In this document: positions 42,027 to 50,843 of the stretch, in pieces
Numbering within the stretch: the first letter of the stretch is position 1
How the letters are laid out: each line of letters begins with the position of its first letter
DNA from: CAWIUB01 sp963839175
GTDB lineage: Bacteria > Actinomycetota > Actinomycetes > Mycobacteriales > Jatrophihabitantaceae
Direction: 5' to 3'
Assembly: GCA_963839175.1 (NCBI GenBank)
Contig: CAWIUB010000046.1
Span: 36,930-100,929, forward strand
Length of the DNA: 64,000 nt
Program-made: the position numbers and the translations under genes
Notes under the pieces: model-generated
Told to the model about the DNA's origin: nothing
What the model saw: only the letters and a program-made list of their open reading frames with translations
Database searches by the model: none

Positions 42027-43430
42027 ATGACTGCCACGCCCGTCCAGATCGAAGGCGCGCGAGGCTTCGACGCCGACTCCCTCGCGGCGCGTGCCCGTGA
42101 TCACCTGTGGATGCACTTCACCCGTCAGTCGTCCTACGCCACATCACCCGTGCCGACGATCGTGCGTGGCGACGGCGCCTACGTCTACGACGTCAACGGC
42201 AAGCGGTACCTGGACGGGCTGGCCGGGCTGTTCGTAGTGCAGGTCGGCCACGGGCGCAGCGAGCTCGCCCAGGCGGCGTACAAGCAGGCCAGCGAGCTGG
42301 CGTTCTTCCCGCTGTGGTCCTACGCCCACCCGCCGGCGATCGAGCTGGCCGACCGGCTGGCCGACCTCGCACCAGGCGACCTGAACAAGGTGTTCTTTAC
42401 GACGGGCGGCGGCGAGGCCGTCGAGACGGCCTGGAAGCTGGCCAAGCAGTACTTCAAGCTGGTCGGAAAACCGATGAAGCACAAGGTGATCAGCCGGTCG
42501 ATCGCCTATCACGGCACCCCGCAGGGTGCCCTGTCGATCACCGGCATCCCGGACGCCAAGAAGTGGTTCGAACCGCTCGTCCCCGGCGCCCACAAGGTCG
42601 CCAACACCAACTTCTACCGCGCCCCCGAGCACGGCGACGACCTCGCGGCGTTCGGCCGATGGGCGGCCGACCAGATCGATATCGCCATCGAGATGGAGGG
42701 ACCAGACACGGTCGCCTGCGTCTTCGTCGAGCCGGTGCAGAACTCCGGCGGCTGCTTCCCGCCGCCCCCCGGGTACTTCCAGCGGGTCCGCGAGATATGC
42801 GACCGGCACGACGTGCTGCTCGTTTCCGACGAGGTCATCTGCGCATTCGGCCGGCTCGGCACGATGTTCGCCAGCGACAAGTTCCGCTACGTCCCCGACG
42901 TCATCACCTGCGCCAAAGGGATGACCAGCGGATACTCGCCGATCGGCGCGTGCATCGTCAGCGACCGCATCGCCGAGCCGTTCTGGAACGGCGCGGACTA
43001 CTTCCCGCACGGCTACACCTTCGGCGGGCATCCGGTGTCTGCCGCGGTCGCGATGGCCAACCTGGACATCTTCGAACGCGAAGGGCTCAACGAGCACGTG
43101 CTGACCAACCAGGGGACGTTCCGCCGCACGCTCGAGAAGCTGTGCGACCTGCCGATCGTCGGCGACGTCCGCGGTGACGGGTATTTCTACGGCATCGAGC
43201 TGGTCAAGGACAAGGCCACCAAAGAGACGTTCGACGACGACGAGTCGGAGCGGCTGCTGCGCGGATTCCTGTCCAAGGCGCTGTTCGAGGCGGGCCTCTA
43301 CTGCCGGGCCGACGACCGCGGTGACCCGGTCGTGCAGCTAGCCCCGCCCCTGATCGTCGGACAGCCCGAGTTCGACGAGATGGAGCAGATCCTGCGTGCC
43401 GTGCTGACCGAGGCTTGGGCGAGAATCTAG
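42027..43430 (+). CDS. Class III aminotransferase, probably putrescine/diamine-pyruvate type
   Basis: A 467-residue PLP enzyme. The PLP Lys is in ITCAKGMTSGYSPIGA; LLVSDEVICAFGRLG and YTFGGHPVSAAVAMANLDIFE are class III motifs; RGDGAYVYDVNGKRYLDGLAGL opens the large domain. It resembles SpuC-type polyamine-pyruvate transaminases, which use pyruvate and yield alanine. The neighbouring ald gene would regenerate pyruvate from that alanine. Exact amine substrate not proven. Confidence 0.9.
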   Translation: MTATPVQIEGARGFDADSLAARARDHLWMHFTRQSSYATSPVPTIVRGDGAYVYDVNGKRYLDGLAGLFVVQVGHGRSELAQAAYKQASELAFFPLWSYAHPPAIELADRLADLAPGDLNKVFFTTGGGEAVETAWKLAKQYFKLVGKPMKHKVISRSIAYHGTPQGALSITGIPDAKKWFEPLVPGAHKVANTNFYRAPEHGDDLAAFGRWAADQIDIAIEMEGPDTVACVFVEPVQNSGGCFPPPPGYFQRVREICDRHDVLLVSDEVICAFGRLGTMFASDKFRYVPDVITCAKGMTSGYSPIGACIVSDRIAEPFWNGADYFPHGYTFGGHPVSAAVAMANLDIFEREGLNEHVLTNQGTFRRTLEKLCDLPIVGDVRGDGYFYGIELVKDKATKETFDDDESERLLRGFLSKALFEAGLYCRADDRGDPVVQLAPPLIVGQPEFDEMEQILRAVLTEAWARI

Positions 43431-43465
43431 CCACACGACTCCCCAACGGCTGTGGAGGCACACGG

Positions 43466-44581
43466 ATGAAGGTCGGAATCCCGCGCGAGATCAAGAGCCA
43501 GGAGTATCGGGTGGCGATCACGCCGTCCGGCGTACACGAGCTGGTCCGCAACGGGCACGAGGTCTCGGTCGAACGCGACGCCGGCGTCGGCTCGTCCATC
43601 CCGGACACGGACTACGTCGCAGCGGGCGCGCGCATCGTCGACAGCGCCGACGACGTATGGGCCGTCGGCGAGTTGATCTTGAAGGTCAAGGAGCCGATCG
43701 CCGAGGAGTACAAGCGGATGCGCCGCGACCAGGTGCTGTTCACCTATCTGCATCTGGCCGCGTCCAAGGAGTGCATGGACGCGCTGCTGGCGGCGGGCAC
43801 GACGTCGGTCGCGTACGAGACCGTGCAGCTGCCGGACGGCTCGCTGCCGCTGCTCGCCCCGATGTCCGAGGTCGCGGGCCGGCTCGCGCCGCAGGTCGGC
43901 GCCTACCACCTCATGCGCCAGGGCGGCGGCCGCGGTGTGCTGATGGGTGGTGTCCCCGGGGTGTACGCGGCCAAGGTCGTGGTGATTGGGGCCGGGGTGT
44001 CCGGGCAGAACGCGGCCGCCATCGCCTTGGGAATGCAGGCCGAGGTGCTGCTGCTCGACCGCAACGTGGCCCGGCTGAGGCAGATGGACGCCATTTACCA
44101 GGGGCACTGCCAGACGGTGGCATCCAACGCGTACGAGATCGAGCGGGCGGTGCTCGACGCCGACCTCGTCATCGGCGCGGTGCTCATCCCGGGCGCGAAG
44201 GCTCCGAAGCTGATCAGCAACGAGCTGGTGTCGCGGATGAGGCCGGGCTCCGTACTCGTCGACATCTCGATTGACCAGGGCGGCTGTTTCGAGGATTCCC
44301 GGCCGACGACGCACGCGGCGCCGACCTATCCCGTGCACAATTCGTTGTTCTACTGCGTAGCCAACATGCCTGGTGCCGTGCCGCACACGTCCACGTATGC
44401 GCTCACCAGCGTCACGCTCCCCTATGCGGTCGAGCTTGCCAACCGCGGCTGGCGCGACGCGCTGCGCGCCGACCCCGCGCTGGCGATGGGCCTCAATACC
44501 TACGAGGGCGCGGTCACCAACGCGCCCGTGGCCGAGGCTCACGGCTACCCGTCGCGCACCCTCGCCGAGGTGCTGGGCTGA
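43466..44581 (+). CDS. ald: Alanine dehydrogenase
   Basis: A 371-residue enzyme converting L-alanine to pyruvate + ammonia with NAD. MKVGIPREIKSQEYRVAITP is the canonical start; the dinucleotide loop is VVVIGAGVSGQNAAAIALGM; TYLHLAASKE and LVDISIDQGGCFEDSRPT carry substrate residues. ATG 43466 follows GGAGG. It starts 35 bases after the aminotransferase gene, fitting its role in recycling the alanine made by transamination. Confidence 0.96.
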   Translation: MKVGIPREIKSQEYRVAITPSGVHELVRNGHEVSVERDAGVGSSIPDTDYVAAGARIVDSADDVWAVGELILKVKEPIAEEYKRMRRDQVLFTYLHLAASKECMDALLAAGTTSVAYETVQLPDGSLPLLAPMSEVAGRLAPQVGAYHLMRQGGGRGVLMGGVPGVYAAKVVVIGAGVSGQNAAAIALGMQAEVLLLDRNVARLRQMDAIYQGHCQTVASNAYEIERAVLDADLVIGAVLIPGAKAPKLISNELVSRMRPGSVLVDISIDQGGCFEDSRPTTHAAPTYPVHNSLFYCVANMPGAVPHTSTYALTSVTLPYAVELANRGWRDALRADPALAMGLNTYEGAVTNAPVAEAHGYPSRTLAEVLG

Positions 44582-44595
44582 GCGACTATCGAAGG

Positions 44596-45946
44596 TTGTC
44601 GCTCTGGCACGACACCGTGGGCGGCTCGCTCGAACCGCGCGCGTCGCTTGCCGGCGACACGGTCGTCGACGTGGCGATCGTAGGGGCGGGCTTCACTGGA
44701 CTGTGGGCCGCGTACTACCTACTGGCGGCCCAGCCCATGCTGCGGGTGGCGGTGATCGAGGCCGAGATCGCGGGATTCGGCGCCTCGGGGCGCAATGGCG
44801 GCTGGTGTTCTGCACTGTTCCCGGTGACGCCGTCGACCCTGGCGGCCGAGGACGGGCGCGACGCAGCGGTCGCGCAGTACGGCGCGATGCGTGAGGCGGT
44901 CACCGAGGTCGTCCGGGTCGCGGAGGCGGAACGGATCGAGGCCGACATCGCGGTCGGCGGCACCGTCGTGGTCGCCCGGTCGAAGACGCAGTTGGCCCGA
45001 GCCCGCCGCGAGGTTGCCGACTCAGCTGAGTTCGGGCTGGGCATCGAGCCTGCTCGACTCGGCCGCCGCTCGGGCCCGGCTGGCCCCGACCTCCGTGATC
45101 GGCGGCACGTTCACCCCGCACTGTGCGGCGCTCCACCCGGGGAAGCTGGTGCGCGGGCTGGCCGATCGGGTCGAGGAACGAGGAGCCCGGATCTACGAAC
45201 GCACCCCCGCCACAGGGATCGAACCCGGGGTGGTTCGCACCGATCACGGAAACGTCCGCGCCGAGGTCGTCATCCGCGCCACCGAGGGGTACACCGCCCG
45301 GCTGCCCGGGTTGCGCCGGGCGATCGCGCCCGTGTACTCGCTGGTCATCGCCACCGCGCCCTTGCCCCGTTCGACGTGGGAGCAGGTCGGGCTGGCGCAG
45401 CGTGAGACGTTCAGCGACTTCCGCCATCTGATCGTCTACGGGCAGCGCACTGCCGACGACCGGATGGTGTTCGGCGGCCGTGGCGCGCCATACCATTTCG
45501 CGTCACGGGTCACTTCGCACTACGACCAGGTGCCCCGGGTGTTCGGCGCCTTGCGCCGGGCGCTCGGGGCACTGTTCCCGGTGCTGCGCGACGCACCGAT
45601 CACGCACCGCTGGGGTGGTCCGCTGGGACTCGCTCGCGACTGGCACGCGTCCGTCGGCCTGGATCGCACGACCGGGCTGGCCTGGGCGGGCGGCTATGTC
45701 GGCGACGGGGTGTCGACGACGAACCTCGCCGGACGCACCCTCGCCGACCTGATACTGCACCTGGAATCGCCGCTCACCCGGCTGCCTTGGGTAGGCCATC
45801 GGTCCCGCGCGTGGGAGCCCGAACCGCTGCGCTGGCTCGGCGCCAACGCAGCGCTGCGGGCGATGGCCTGGGCGGATGCCGCCGAAGCACGTGGGGACCG
45901 ACCGTCCCGGCTGGCCGCGGCAGTCGAACGGACACTCGGCCGATGA
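44596..45946 (+). pseudogene. FAD-dependent amine/glycine-oxidase-like oxidoreductase interrupted by a +1 frameshift
   Basis: Both halves belong to one DAO/PuuB-like flavoprotein of about 449 residues. The first half (from TTG 44596) has VDVAIVGAGFTGLWAAYYLL and GFGASGRNGGWC. After EFGLGIE near 45048 the frame breaks; reading continues in the next frame as LLDSAAARARL, then TFTPHCAALHPGKLVRGLA and GGYVGDGVSTTNLAGRTL at the FAD end. One extra C at 45049/45050 explains it. Without the shift the gene would be complete. It could be a true null mutation, a sequencing error, or (less likely) programmed frameshifting; no slippery heptamer is obvious. The stop overlaps the next ATG (ATGA). Confidence 0.85.
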
Positions 45947-46584
45947 CCGACACCAGGCTCACCCGGCTGACCGGCAAGGCGTCGACCGACCGGGCAGCCC
46001 TCGACGCGTTGCTCGACACCGTCCATGTCGGGCACTTCGGGCTGATCACGGACGGCCATCCGGTGGTCCTGCCGACCGCCGTGGTCCGCGATGGCGACCG
46101 GATCCTGGCCCACGGCTCGACGGGATCCGGCTGGATGCGGCGGCTCGCAGCTGGGTCACCCACGGCGCTCGCAGTGACCGCGTTCGACGGGCTGGTGGTC
46201 GCCCGCTCAGCGTTCGAATCGTCCATGCACTACCGCAGTGCAGTGCTGTTCGGCTCTTGCACGCGGCTGGACGCCGCAGCGGTCGCTCACGCGATGGATG
46301 TGATCACCGAGGCGCTGATCCCGGGACGAACGGCTGAGGTGCGCCGGCCCACCGCCCGCGAACTGGCGGCGACCATGGTGCTCGCATTGCCGATCACGCG
46401 GTGGTCGCTGAAGGTGTCGGATGGCTGGCCAGAGGATCCGCCTGAGGACGTCGAGGCGTCCGCTTGGGCGGGCGTGATCCCGGCAGCGATCCGCTACGGA
46501 CCGCCGCTCGCCGCGCTTGACCTGCGGGACGGTATCGCCGTGCCGCCATCCGTGTTAGGCGTCTGCGCACCCGGCGCGCCATAG
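45943..46584 (+). CDS. PPOX-fold, nitroimidazole-reductase-like (NimA type) protein
   Basis: A 213-residue flavin-binding split barrel. LLDTVHVGHFGLITDGHPVVLPTAVVRDGDRILAHGS is given only in part here: GHFGLITDG and VVLPTAVVRDGD, with SMHYRSAVLFG and the DVITEALIPGR segment fitting the NimA/PF12900 subfamily. ATG 45943 overlaps the oxidoreductase stop (ATGA). The last 30 codons overlap antisense with the TetR gene. Its role with polyamine catabolism is not clear. Confidence 0.82.
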   Translation: MTDTRLTRLTGKASTDRAALDALLDTVHVGHFGLITDGHPVVLPTAVVRDGDRILAHGSTGSGWMRRLAAGSPTALAVTAFDGLVVARSAFESSMHYRSAVLFGSCTRLDAAAVAHAMDVITEALIPGRTAEVRRPTARELAATMVLALPITRWSLKVSDGWPEDPPEDVEASAWAGVIPAAIRYGPPLAALDLRDGIAVPPSVLGVCAPGAP

Positions 46585-47276
46585 CGCAGGCCGTCCATCA
46601 GCAGGGCCACCAGGCGGCGTGCTTGATCCTGCAACGACGCCTCGCCGACGGCCATACAGATTCCGCTCATCGCGCGCATGAGATCCTGCGGGTTGACATC
46701 GGCCCGAATGGCGCCGCTGTCCGCGGCGGCCGTGAGCAACGAGCTGATTGCGTCGTTTACGCGCTTGTGGGCGTAGGCGAACAGCTCCGAATCAGTGCCG
46801 ACCGCCGATTTCAACGCCGCCGCCATGCCCCGTTTTGTCGCGGCGTACCCGACGAAGCGCTGCATCCACGTAGCCAGGGCGTCATCGGGCGCGGTGCGCC
46901 GCAACAGCTGCGGCGCGAGATCACAGATCTCCTCCAGCCCGCGCCGGTAGACGGCTTCGATCAGCGCGTCGCGGGTCGGAAAATGCCGATAGAGCGTGCC
47001 GATGCCGACGCGTGCTTTGCGGGCGATGTCTTCCAGTGACGTGTCGACACCTTGGCTCGCGAAGGCGTCACCCGCGGCGGTGAGGAGCCGGTCACGGTTG
47101 CGCTGGGCGTCGGCCCGCAGCGGCCTGCCGCGCCTAGCCGCCGAAGGCGGCGCGCCGACCGTAGGTCCAGGCGCTTCGGCAAGCCCCGCCGAAGGCGGCG
47201 CGCCGACCGTAGGTCCAGGCGCTTCGGCGGACTGCGCGGCAGGTGCCGATGGCTGCGCCACCCGAGTTGGGGACAC
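46494..47276 (-). CDS. TetR-family regulator with repeat-derived N-terminal extension
   Basis: A 260-residue TetR protein. The HTH (NRDRLLTAAGDAFASQGVDT, RKARVGIGTLYRHFPTRDAL) is preceded by a 50-residue extension with AEAPGPTVGAPPSA twice (residues 17-30 and 33-46), encoded by two tandem copies of a dispersed 41-bp element. GTG 47276 is well supported by GGAGGAGG 8 bases upstream, so the extension is really translated. The C-terminus has a Ser/Arg-rich tail that overlaps the convergent PPOX gene by 91 bases. It is divergent from an MFS exporter it likely represses. Confidence 0.9.
   Translation of the reverse strand: MSPTRVAQPSAPAAQSAEAPGPTVGAPPSAGLAEAPGPTVGAPPSAARRGRPLRADAQRNRDRLLTAAGDAFASQGVDTSLEDIARKARVGIGTLYRHFPTRDALIEAVYRRGLEEICDLAPQLLRRTAPDDALATWMQRFVGYAATKRGMAAALKSAVGTDSELFAYAHKRVNDAISSLLTAAADSGAIRADVNPQDLMRAMSGICMAVGEASLQDQARRLVALLMDGLRYGAPGAQTPNTDGGTAIPSRRSSAASGGP
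47140..47228. repeat. Two tandem copies of a 41-bp dispersed palindromic element
   Basis: Identical 41-bp copies at 47140-47180 and 47188-47228, period 48 bp (16 codons), with ends GCCGAAG / CTTCGGC and a central GGCGCGCC. A third, inverted and slightly diverged copy lies at 52215-52255. Here the element is inside the TetR coding sequence, in frame. Confidence 0.85.
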
Positions 47277-47301
47277 CGCGGCACCTCCTCCGAAAATCCG
47301 C

Positions 47302-47341
47302 TTGCGAGACCGGAGGCTGCCTCCGTATAGTTACCGGAGGC
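47302..47341 (+). promoter_or_regulatory. MFS promoter with overlapping inverted-repeat operator
   Basis: TTGCGA (47302-47307) and TATAGT (47326-47331) with an 18-base spacer form a candidate promoter. GCCTCCG (47319-47325) and CGGAGGC (47335-47341) are exact inverted repeats spanning the -10 region, and CGGAGGC also occurs at 47311-47317. This suits repression by the divergent TetR. Confidence 0.6.
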
Positions 47342-47385
47342 GCCATCCGCTTATTCGATCGTACTACCACGAGGAGCTGTCCGCC

Positions 47386-48900
47386 GTGTCAGTCGAATCA
47401 CCCCCAACGCTCGACAGGCCTACCCCTGTCTCGACCCGGACCCGCCTGCGCCACCTCGGCGCGCGCCGGCCCGGGCACCCGGCTCTCGTCCTCGCGATCA
47501 TCCTGACGTCTCAGCTGATGGTCGTCCTGGACGCATCGATCGTGAACATCGCGCTGCCTGACATCAGGACCGCGCTGCACTTCTCGCCCGCTGCGCTGTC
47601 CTGGGTTGTCAACGCCTACACCTTGACGTTCGGCGGACTGCTGCTGCTCGGCGCCCGCGCCGGCGACATCCTTGGTCGGCGCCGGACGTTCATCGCCGGT
47701 CTGGTGCTGTTCACGGTTGCCTCGCTCGTCGGCGGATTCGCGGAATCGGCAGGCTTCCTGCTTGCCGCGCGCGCCGCGCAAGGCGTTGGCGGCGCCCTTG
47801 CCGCACCGTCTGCGTTGGCCCTGCTGATGACCATGTTCACCGATGGACGCGAACGGACCAGAGCGATCGGCTATTACACCGCCGTCTCGATCGGCGGCGC
47901 TGCGATTGGCCTGATCGCGGGCGGCATGCTTACGCAATGGCTGTCCTGGCGGTGGGTGCTGTTCGTGAACGTGCCGATCGGCGCGGTCGTGCTGCTGCTC
48001 GCCTGGGCTGTGCTGCCGGAGACTGCGCGAAATCGGGGCCGGTTCGACGTGTCCGGCGCGCTCACCTCGACGCTCGGGATGACCGCGCTCGTCTTCGGAT
48101 TCGTGCATGCCGCGACTGATGGCTGGGCCGAGTCGGCCACGATCGCTGCCTTCGTCAGCGGCGTGGCGCTACTGGCCGCATTCGTCCTCATCGAACTGCG
48201 CGCACCCGCGCCGATCACGCCGCTGCGGCTGTTCGCCGACCGCAACCGTGTCGCCTCGTACGCGGCTCGGCTGCTGCTCGTGGCCGGGATGATGGGGATG
48301 TTCTTCTTTCTCACCCAGTTCATGCAGAACGTCCTCGGCTACAGCGCGCTCACATCCGGTCTGGCGTTCCTGCCGCTCACCGCGGCGCTATTCGCGGCCT
48401 CGCAGCTCAGTGCCCGCAGGCTGTCCGAACTGGTGACTGCCAAGACCCTCATGATCAGCGGGCTCACCCTGTCGACGAGCGGGTTGCTCTGGCTGACGCA
48501 GCTGTCGCCGACCAGCAGCTACCTGTCGGTGCTCGGGCCGCTGGTGCTGTTTGGCCTCGGGAACGGGACGGCCTTCGTGCCGCTGACCTCAATCGCGCTG
48601 GCCGGGGTCGACCCCGCCGACGCGGGCGCCGCATCCGGCCTGGTAAACGTCATGCAGCAGCTGGGCGGGGCGTTGGGGCTCGCGGTGCTCGTCACGGTCT
48701 TCAGCGCCGCCAGCCGCGACGCGGTGCACCACCCGGTTGCCGGCTTGACGGCGGCCCAGCAGGCGCACCATGCCTTCACCGCCGGGGCGGATGCTGGGTT
48801 CTGGACGGCGACGATCTTCCTTGCCGTCACGGTGCTGCTCATCGCCGCAACGGTGCGCACGCGTCGCCCCGCGGTCCTTGAGCCTGCGCTGGCCAGCTGA
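47386..48900 (+). CDS. MFS drug-resistance transporter, DHA2 (14-TM) type
   Basis: A 504-residue exporter of the EmrB/QacA type. DASIVNIALPDIRTALHFSP is the DHA2 motif D1-like start (VVLDASIVNIALPDI), RAGDILGRRRTF is motif A and RAAQGVGGALAAPSALALL is motif B/C. The hydrophobicity pattern suits 14 helices. GTG 47386 follows GAGGAG by 9 bases; upstream frames are antisense to the TetR gene. Divergent from, and probably repressed by, that TetR. Confidence 0.93.
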   Translation: MSVESPPTLDRPTPVSTRTRLRHLGARRPGHPALVLAIILTSQLMVVLDASIVNIALPDIRTALHFSPAALSWVVNAYTLTFGGLLLLGARAGDILGRRRTFIAGLVLFTVASLVGGFAESAGFLLAARAAQGVGGALAAPSALALLMTMFTDGRERTRAIGYYTAVSIGGAAIGLIAGGMLTQWLSWRWVLFVNVPIGAVVLLLAWAVLPETARNRGRFDVSGALTSTLGMTALVFGFVHAATDGWAESATIAAFVSGVALLAAFVLIELRAPAPITPLRLFADRNRVASYAARLLLVAGMMGMFFFLTQFMQNVLGYSALTSGLAFLPLTAALFAASQLSARRLSELVTAKTLMISGLTLSTSGLLWLTQLSPTSSYLSVLGPLVLFGLGNGTAFVPLTSIALAGVDPADAGAASGLVNVMQQLGGALGLAVLVTVFSAASRDAVHHPVAGLTAAQQAHHAFTAGADAGFWTATIFLAVTVLLIAATVRTRRPAVLEPALAS

Positions 48901-48975
48901 CCGCAGCCGCCGCAGACTTCCGGCTACGGCCGTCGCGGACCGTCGCCGCGACCCCGTGGGCGGGGACCAGTCGAA

Positions 48976-49112
48976 TCACTCGCCGATCGCGCCATCGAGG
49001 CCCGCGGCGAAGTCCATCTCGGCCACCCACATCGGCAGTACGTCCGGTCGTAGGCCGACCATTTGACGCTCGTGCGCCGGTGCAACTGGGCGATGTCGAG
49101 CAGATCTGTCAC
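48976..49112 (-). pseudogene. Remnant of a MalY/PatB-like PLP C-S lyase
   Basis: GTG 49112 overlaps the PPOX stop (GTGA) and reads TDLLDIAQLHRRTSVKWSAY; shifting one base then gives RPDVLPMWVAEMDFAAG and a stop at 48976. The combined pattern RRTSVKW...YxPDVLPxWVAEMDF is the N-terminus of cystathionine beta-lyase/MalY enzymes. A single missing G (TACGGACC to TACGACC) explains the shift, and the rest of the gene (about 340 residues) is gone. Confidence 0.7.
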
Positions 49113-49657
49113 GGCGCCGCCGCGTCGGCCTGGGCTGCCTTGTCGGCCTCGATCTGCGCCAGCTCCTCGGTGGTCATCGCAAACGCCACCATCCAGCTCG
49201 GCTCGATCCTTACGTACGCGATGTCGCCGCCCCACTCCTGCGGGGATTGGCCATAGGTCCGGACGCAGTGCGCCTCCAGCTGCTCGAACGCCGATGAGCC
49301 GGGCTGCAGCAGCTCGGCGCTGCCGTGGGTGAAGACGCCGAACCCGTCCCGCGGGGTGTACGCGGCGCTCACCGCCGGCCGAGCGCGCAGCTGCCGGGCT
49401 TTCGGAGAGTCCGCGGCGGTCGTGAAATGCCACCGCCCGTGCAGGAAGTGGCCATCGAGCGCGCTGATCCGCGGTTCACCGCGGGCGGTCACCGTCGCGA
49501 CGTTCAGGACGGCGATGCCGGTCAGCTCGCCCGTGAGCCGCCGCGCGTCCAACCGGCGCGCAGGCGTCATGATCGACAGCAGATGCTTGGACGACCGCGC
49601 GAAGCTGGCATCTAGTAGGGCCTGCAGCTCGTCCAGTTCCTGGCTGGTCTCGTCCAT
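49109..49657 (-). CDS. PPOX-fold FMN/F420-binding protein
   Basis: A 182-residue split-barrel protein: LTGIAVLNVATVTARGEPRISALDGHFLHGRWHF shown by the pieces NVATVTARGEPRIS and FTTAADSPKARQLRARPAVS, then DGFGVFTHGSAELL. This is the pattern of pyridoxamine-phosphate-oxidase-related F420 or FMN proteins. ATG 49657. The MalY-like remnant overlaps its stop, suggesting a former two-gene operon. Function unknown. Confidence 0.85.
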   Translation of the reverse strand: MDETSQELDELQALLDASFARSSKHLLSIMTPARRLDARRLTGELTGIAVLNVATVTARGEPRISALDGHFLHGRWHFTTAADSPKARQLRARPAVSAAYTPRDGFGVFTHGSAELLQPGSSAFEQLEAHCVRTYGQSPQEWGGDIAYVRIEPSWMVAFAMTTEELAQIEADKAAQADAAAP

Positions 49658-49678
49658 GCCTTCGAGACTGCCACGGCC

Positions 49679-50800
49679 TCAGTGGTCGAGGAAGGCGGAA
49701 AGCAGCAGATAGGCGACCGCGGCACACGGCAGCATCGAATCGAGCCGGTCCATGACCCCGCCGTGTCCAGGCAGCAACCGGCCCATGTCCTTCAGTCCGA
49801 GATCCCGCTTGATCATCGATTCGCCGAGATCGCCGAGCGTCGCGGTGAGGGCGATCGCCAGTCCGAACAGCGCGCCCTTCCACCACTCGTGGTGGAACGT
49901 CAGCATCATGACGAGGGCACCGCACAGGCAGCTGGCGAGCACCGAGCCGGCCAGCCCCTCCCAGGTCTTGCCCTTGCTGACCATCGGCGCCAGCGGGTGC
50001 TTGCCGAAGAGCACCCCGGTTGCGTATCCCCCGGTGTCGCTGCTGATTACCGCGCCGAGAAAGAGCAGGACCCGAGCCGCCCCGTCGTGCGGATGGGTGA
50101 GCAGTACCGCGAAGCCCGCAAGCAACGGCAGGTAGAGCAGGACGAGCACCCCCGAGGCGACATCGCGTTGATAGCCGGCCGCGCCGTCGGCCAGCCGCCA
50201 CACGACCACCCCGCAAACCGTGACGAGGAACGCGACGACCAGCCCGTTGGGGCCGCGAAACCACGCGGCCGTATCCATCGCGACCGCGCCGACGAATAAC
50301 GGGACGATGGGCGGACGCGCCTCGACGGTGCCGATGGCCGCGACCAGTTCGTAGCTGCCGTAGAGGACGGCGGCCAGGATGATGAACACGAAGCTCGGCC
50401 GGTACAGCAGCAGGCTGGCGAGGATAACCGCGCCGAGACCGGCGCCGACGGCGATCGCCGCCGGCAGGTTGCGGCCCGCCCGTGACGGCCGTGGCTTGAT
50501 GGACGGCACCGCGGGCACGGCGGGGATGCGCTCGGTGCGGCTGTCGCTGGTGACCTGTGCGTGCTGGGTGCTGCGCAGCGACTCTGTCGGATAGGTGAGC
50601 GGCGCGTCGTCGGTGAGGTCGAGATCGGCGAGGCCGGGGAAATGGTGCCGCCCGGTCTGCACGGTGTCCTCGGCGGCGAGACCCGTGAGCCAGTCGACGT
50701 CCTGGCCGTCGTCGTCGGCGGCGTCTTCGGGATGCCGGTGCCGGCCGCGATTCGCGCTCATCGTGACACGGGGTATCCGGCCGGTCTCATCGGATGTCAT
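49679..50800 (-). CDS. cdsA: Phosphatidate cytidylyltransferase
   Basis: A 373-residue integral membrane enzyme making CDP-diacylglycerol. The signature SKGKTWEG, then ATLGDLGESMIKRDLGLKDMG and LPGHGGVMDRLDS carry the metal-binding acidic residues. About eight membrane helices follow a long hydrophilic N-terminus (about 115 residues) that is acidic and variable. The start may be ATG 50800 or ATG 50761; neither has a strong Shine-Dalgarno site. It lies after frr, the usual actinobacterial order. Confidence 0.95.
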   Translation of the reverse strand: MTSDETGRIPRVTMSANRGRHRHPEDAADDDGQDVDWLTGLAAEDTVQTGRHHFPGLADLDLTDDAPLTYPTESLRSTQHAQVTSDSRTERIPAVPAVPSIKPRPSRAGRNLPAAIAVGAGLGAVILASLLLYRPSFVFIILAAVLYGSYELVAAIGTVEARPPIVPLFVGAVAMDTAAWFRGPNGLVVAFLVTVCGVVVWRLADGAAGYQRDVASGVLVLLYLPLLAGFAVLLTHPHDGAARVLLFLGAVISSDTGGYATGVLFGKHPLAPMVSKGKTWEGLAGSVLASCLCGALVMMLTFHHEWWKGALFGLAIALTATLGDLGESMIKRDLGLKDMGRLLPGHGGVMDRLDSMLPCAAVAYLLLSAFLDH

Positions 50801-50843
50801 CGGACCGGCACACCCGATCGCGAGACTGCGGGTCTCTCATACC

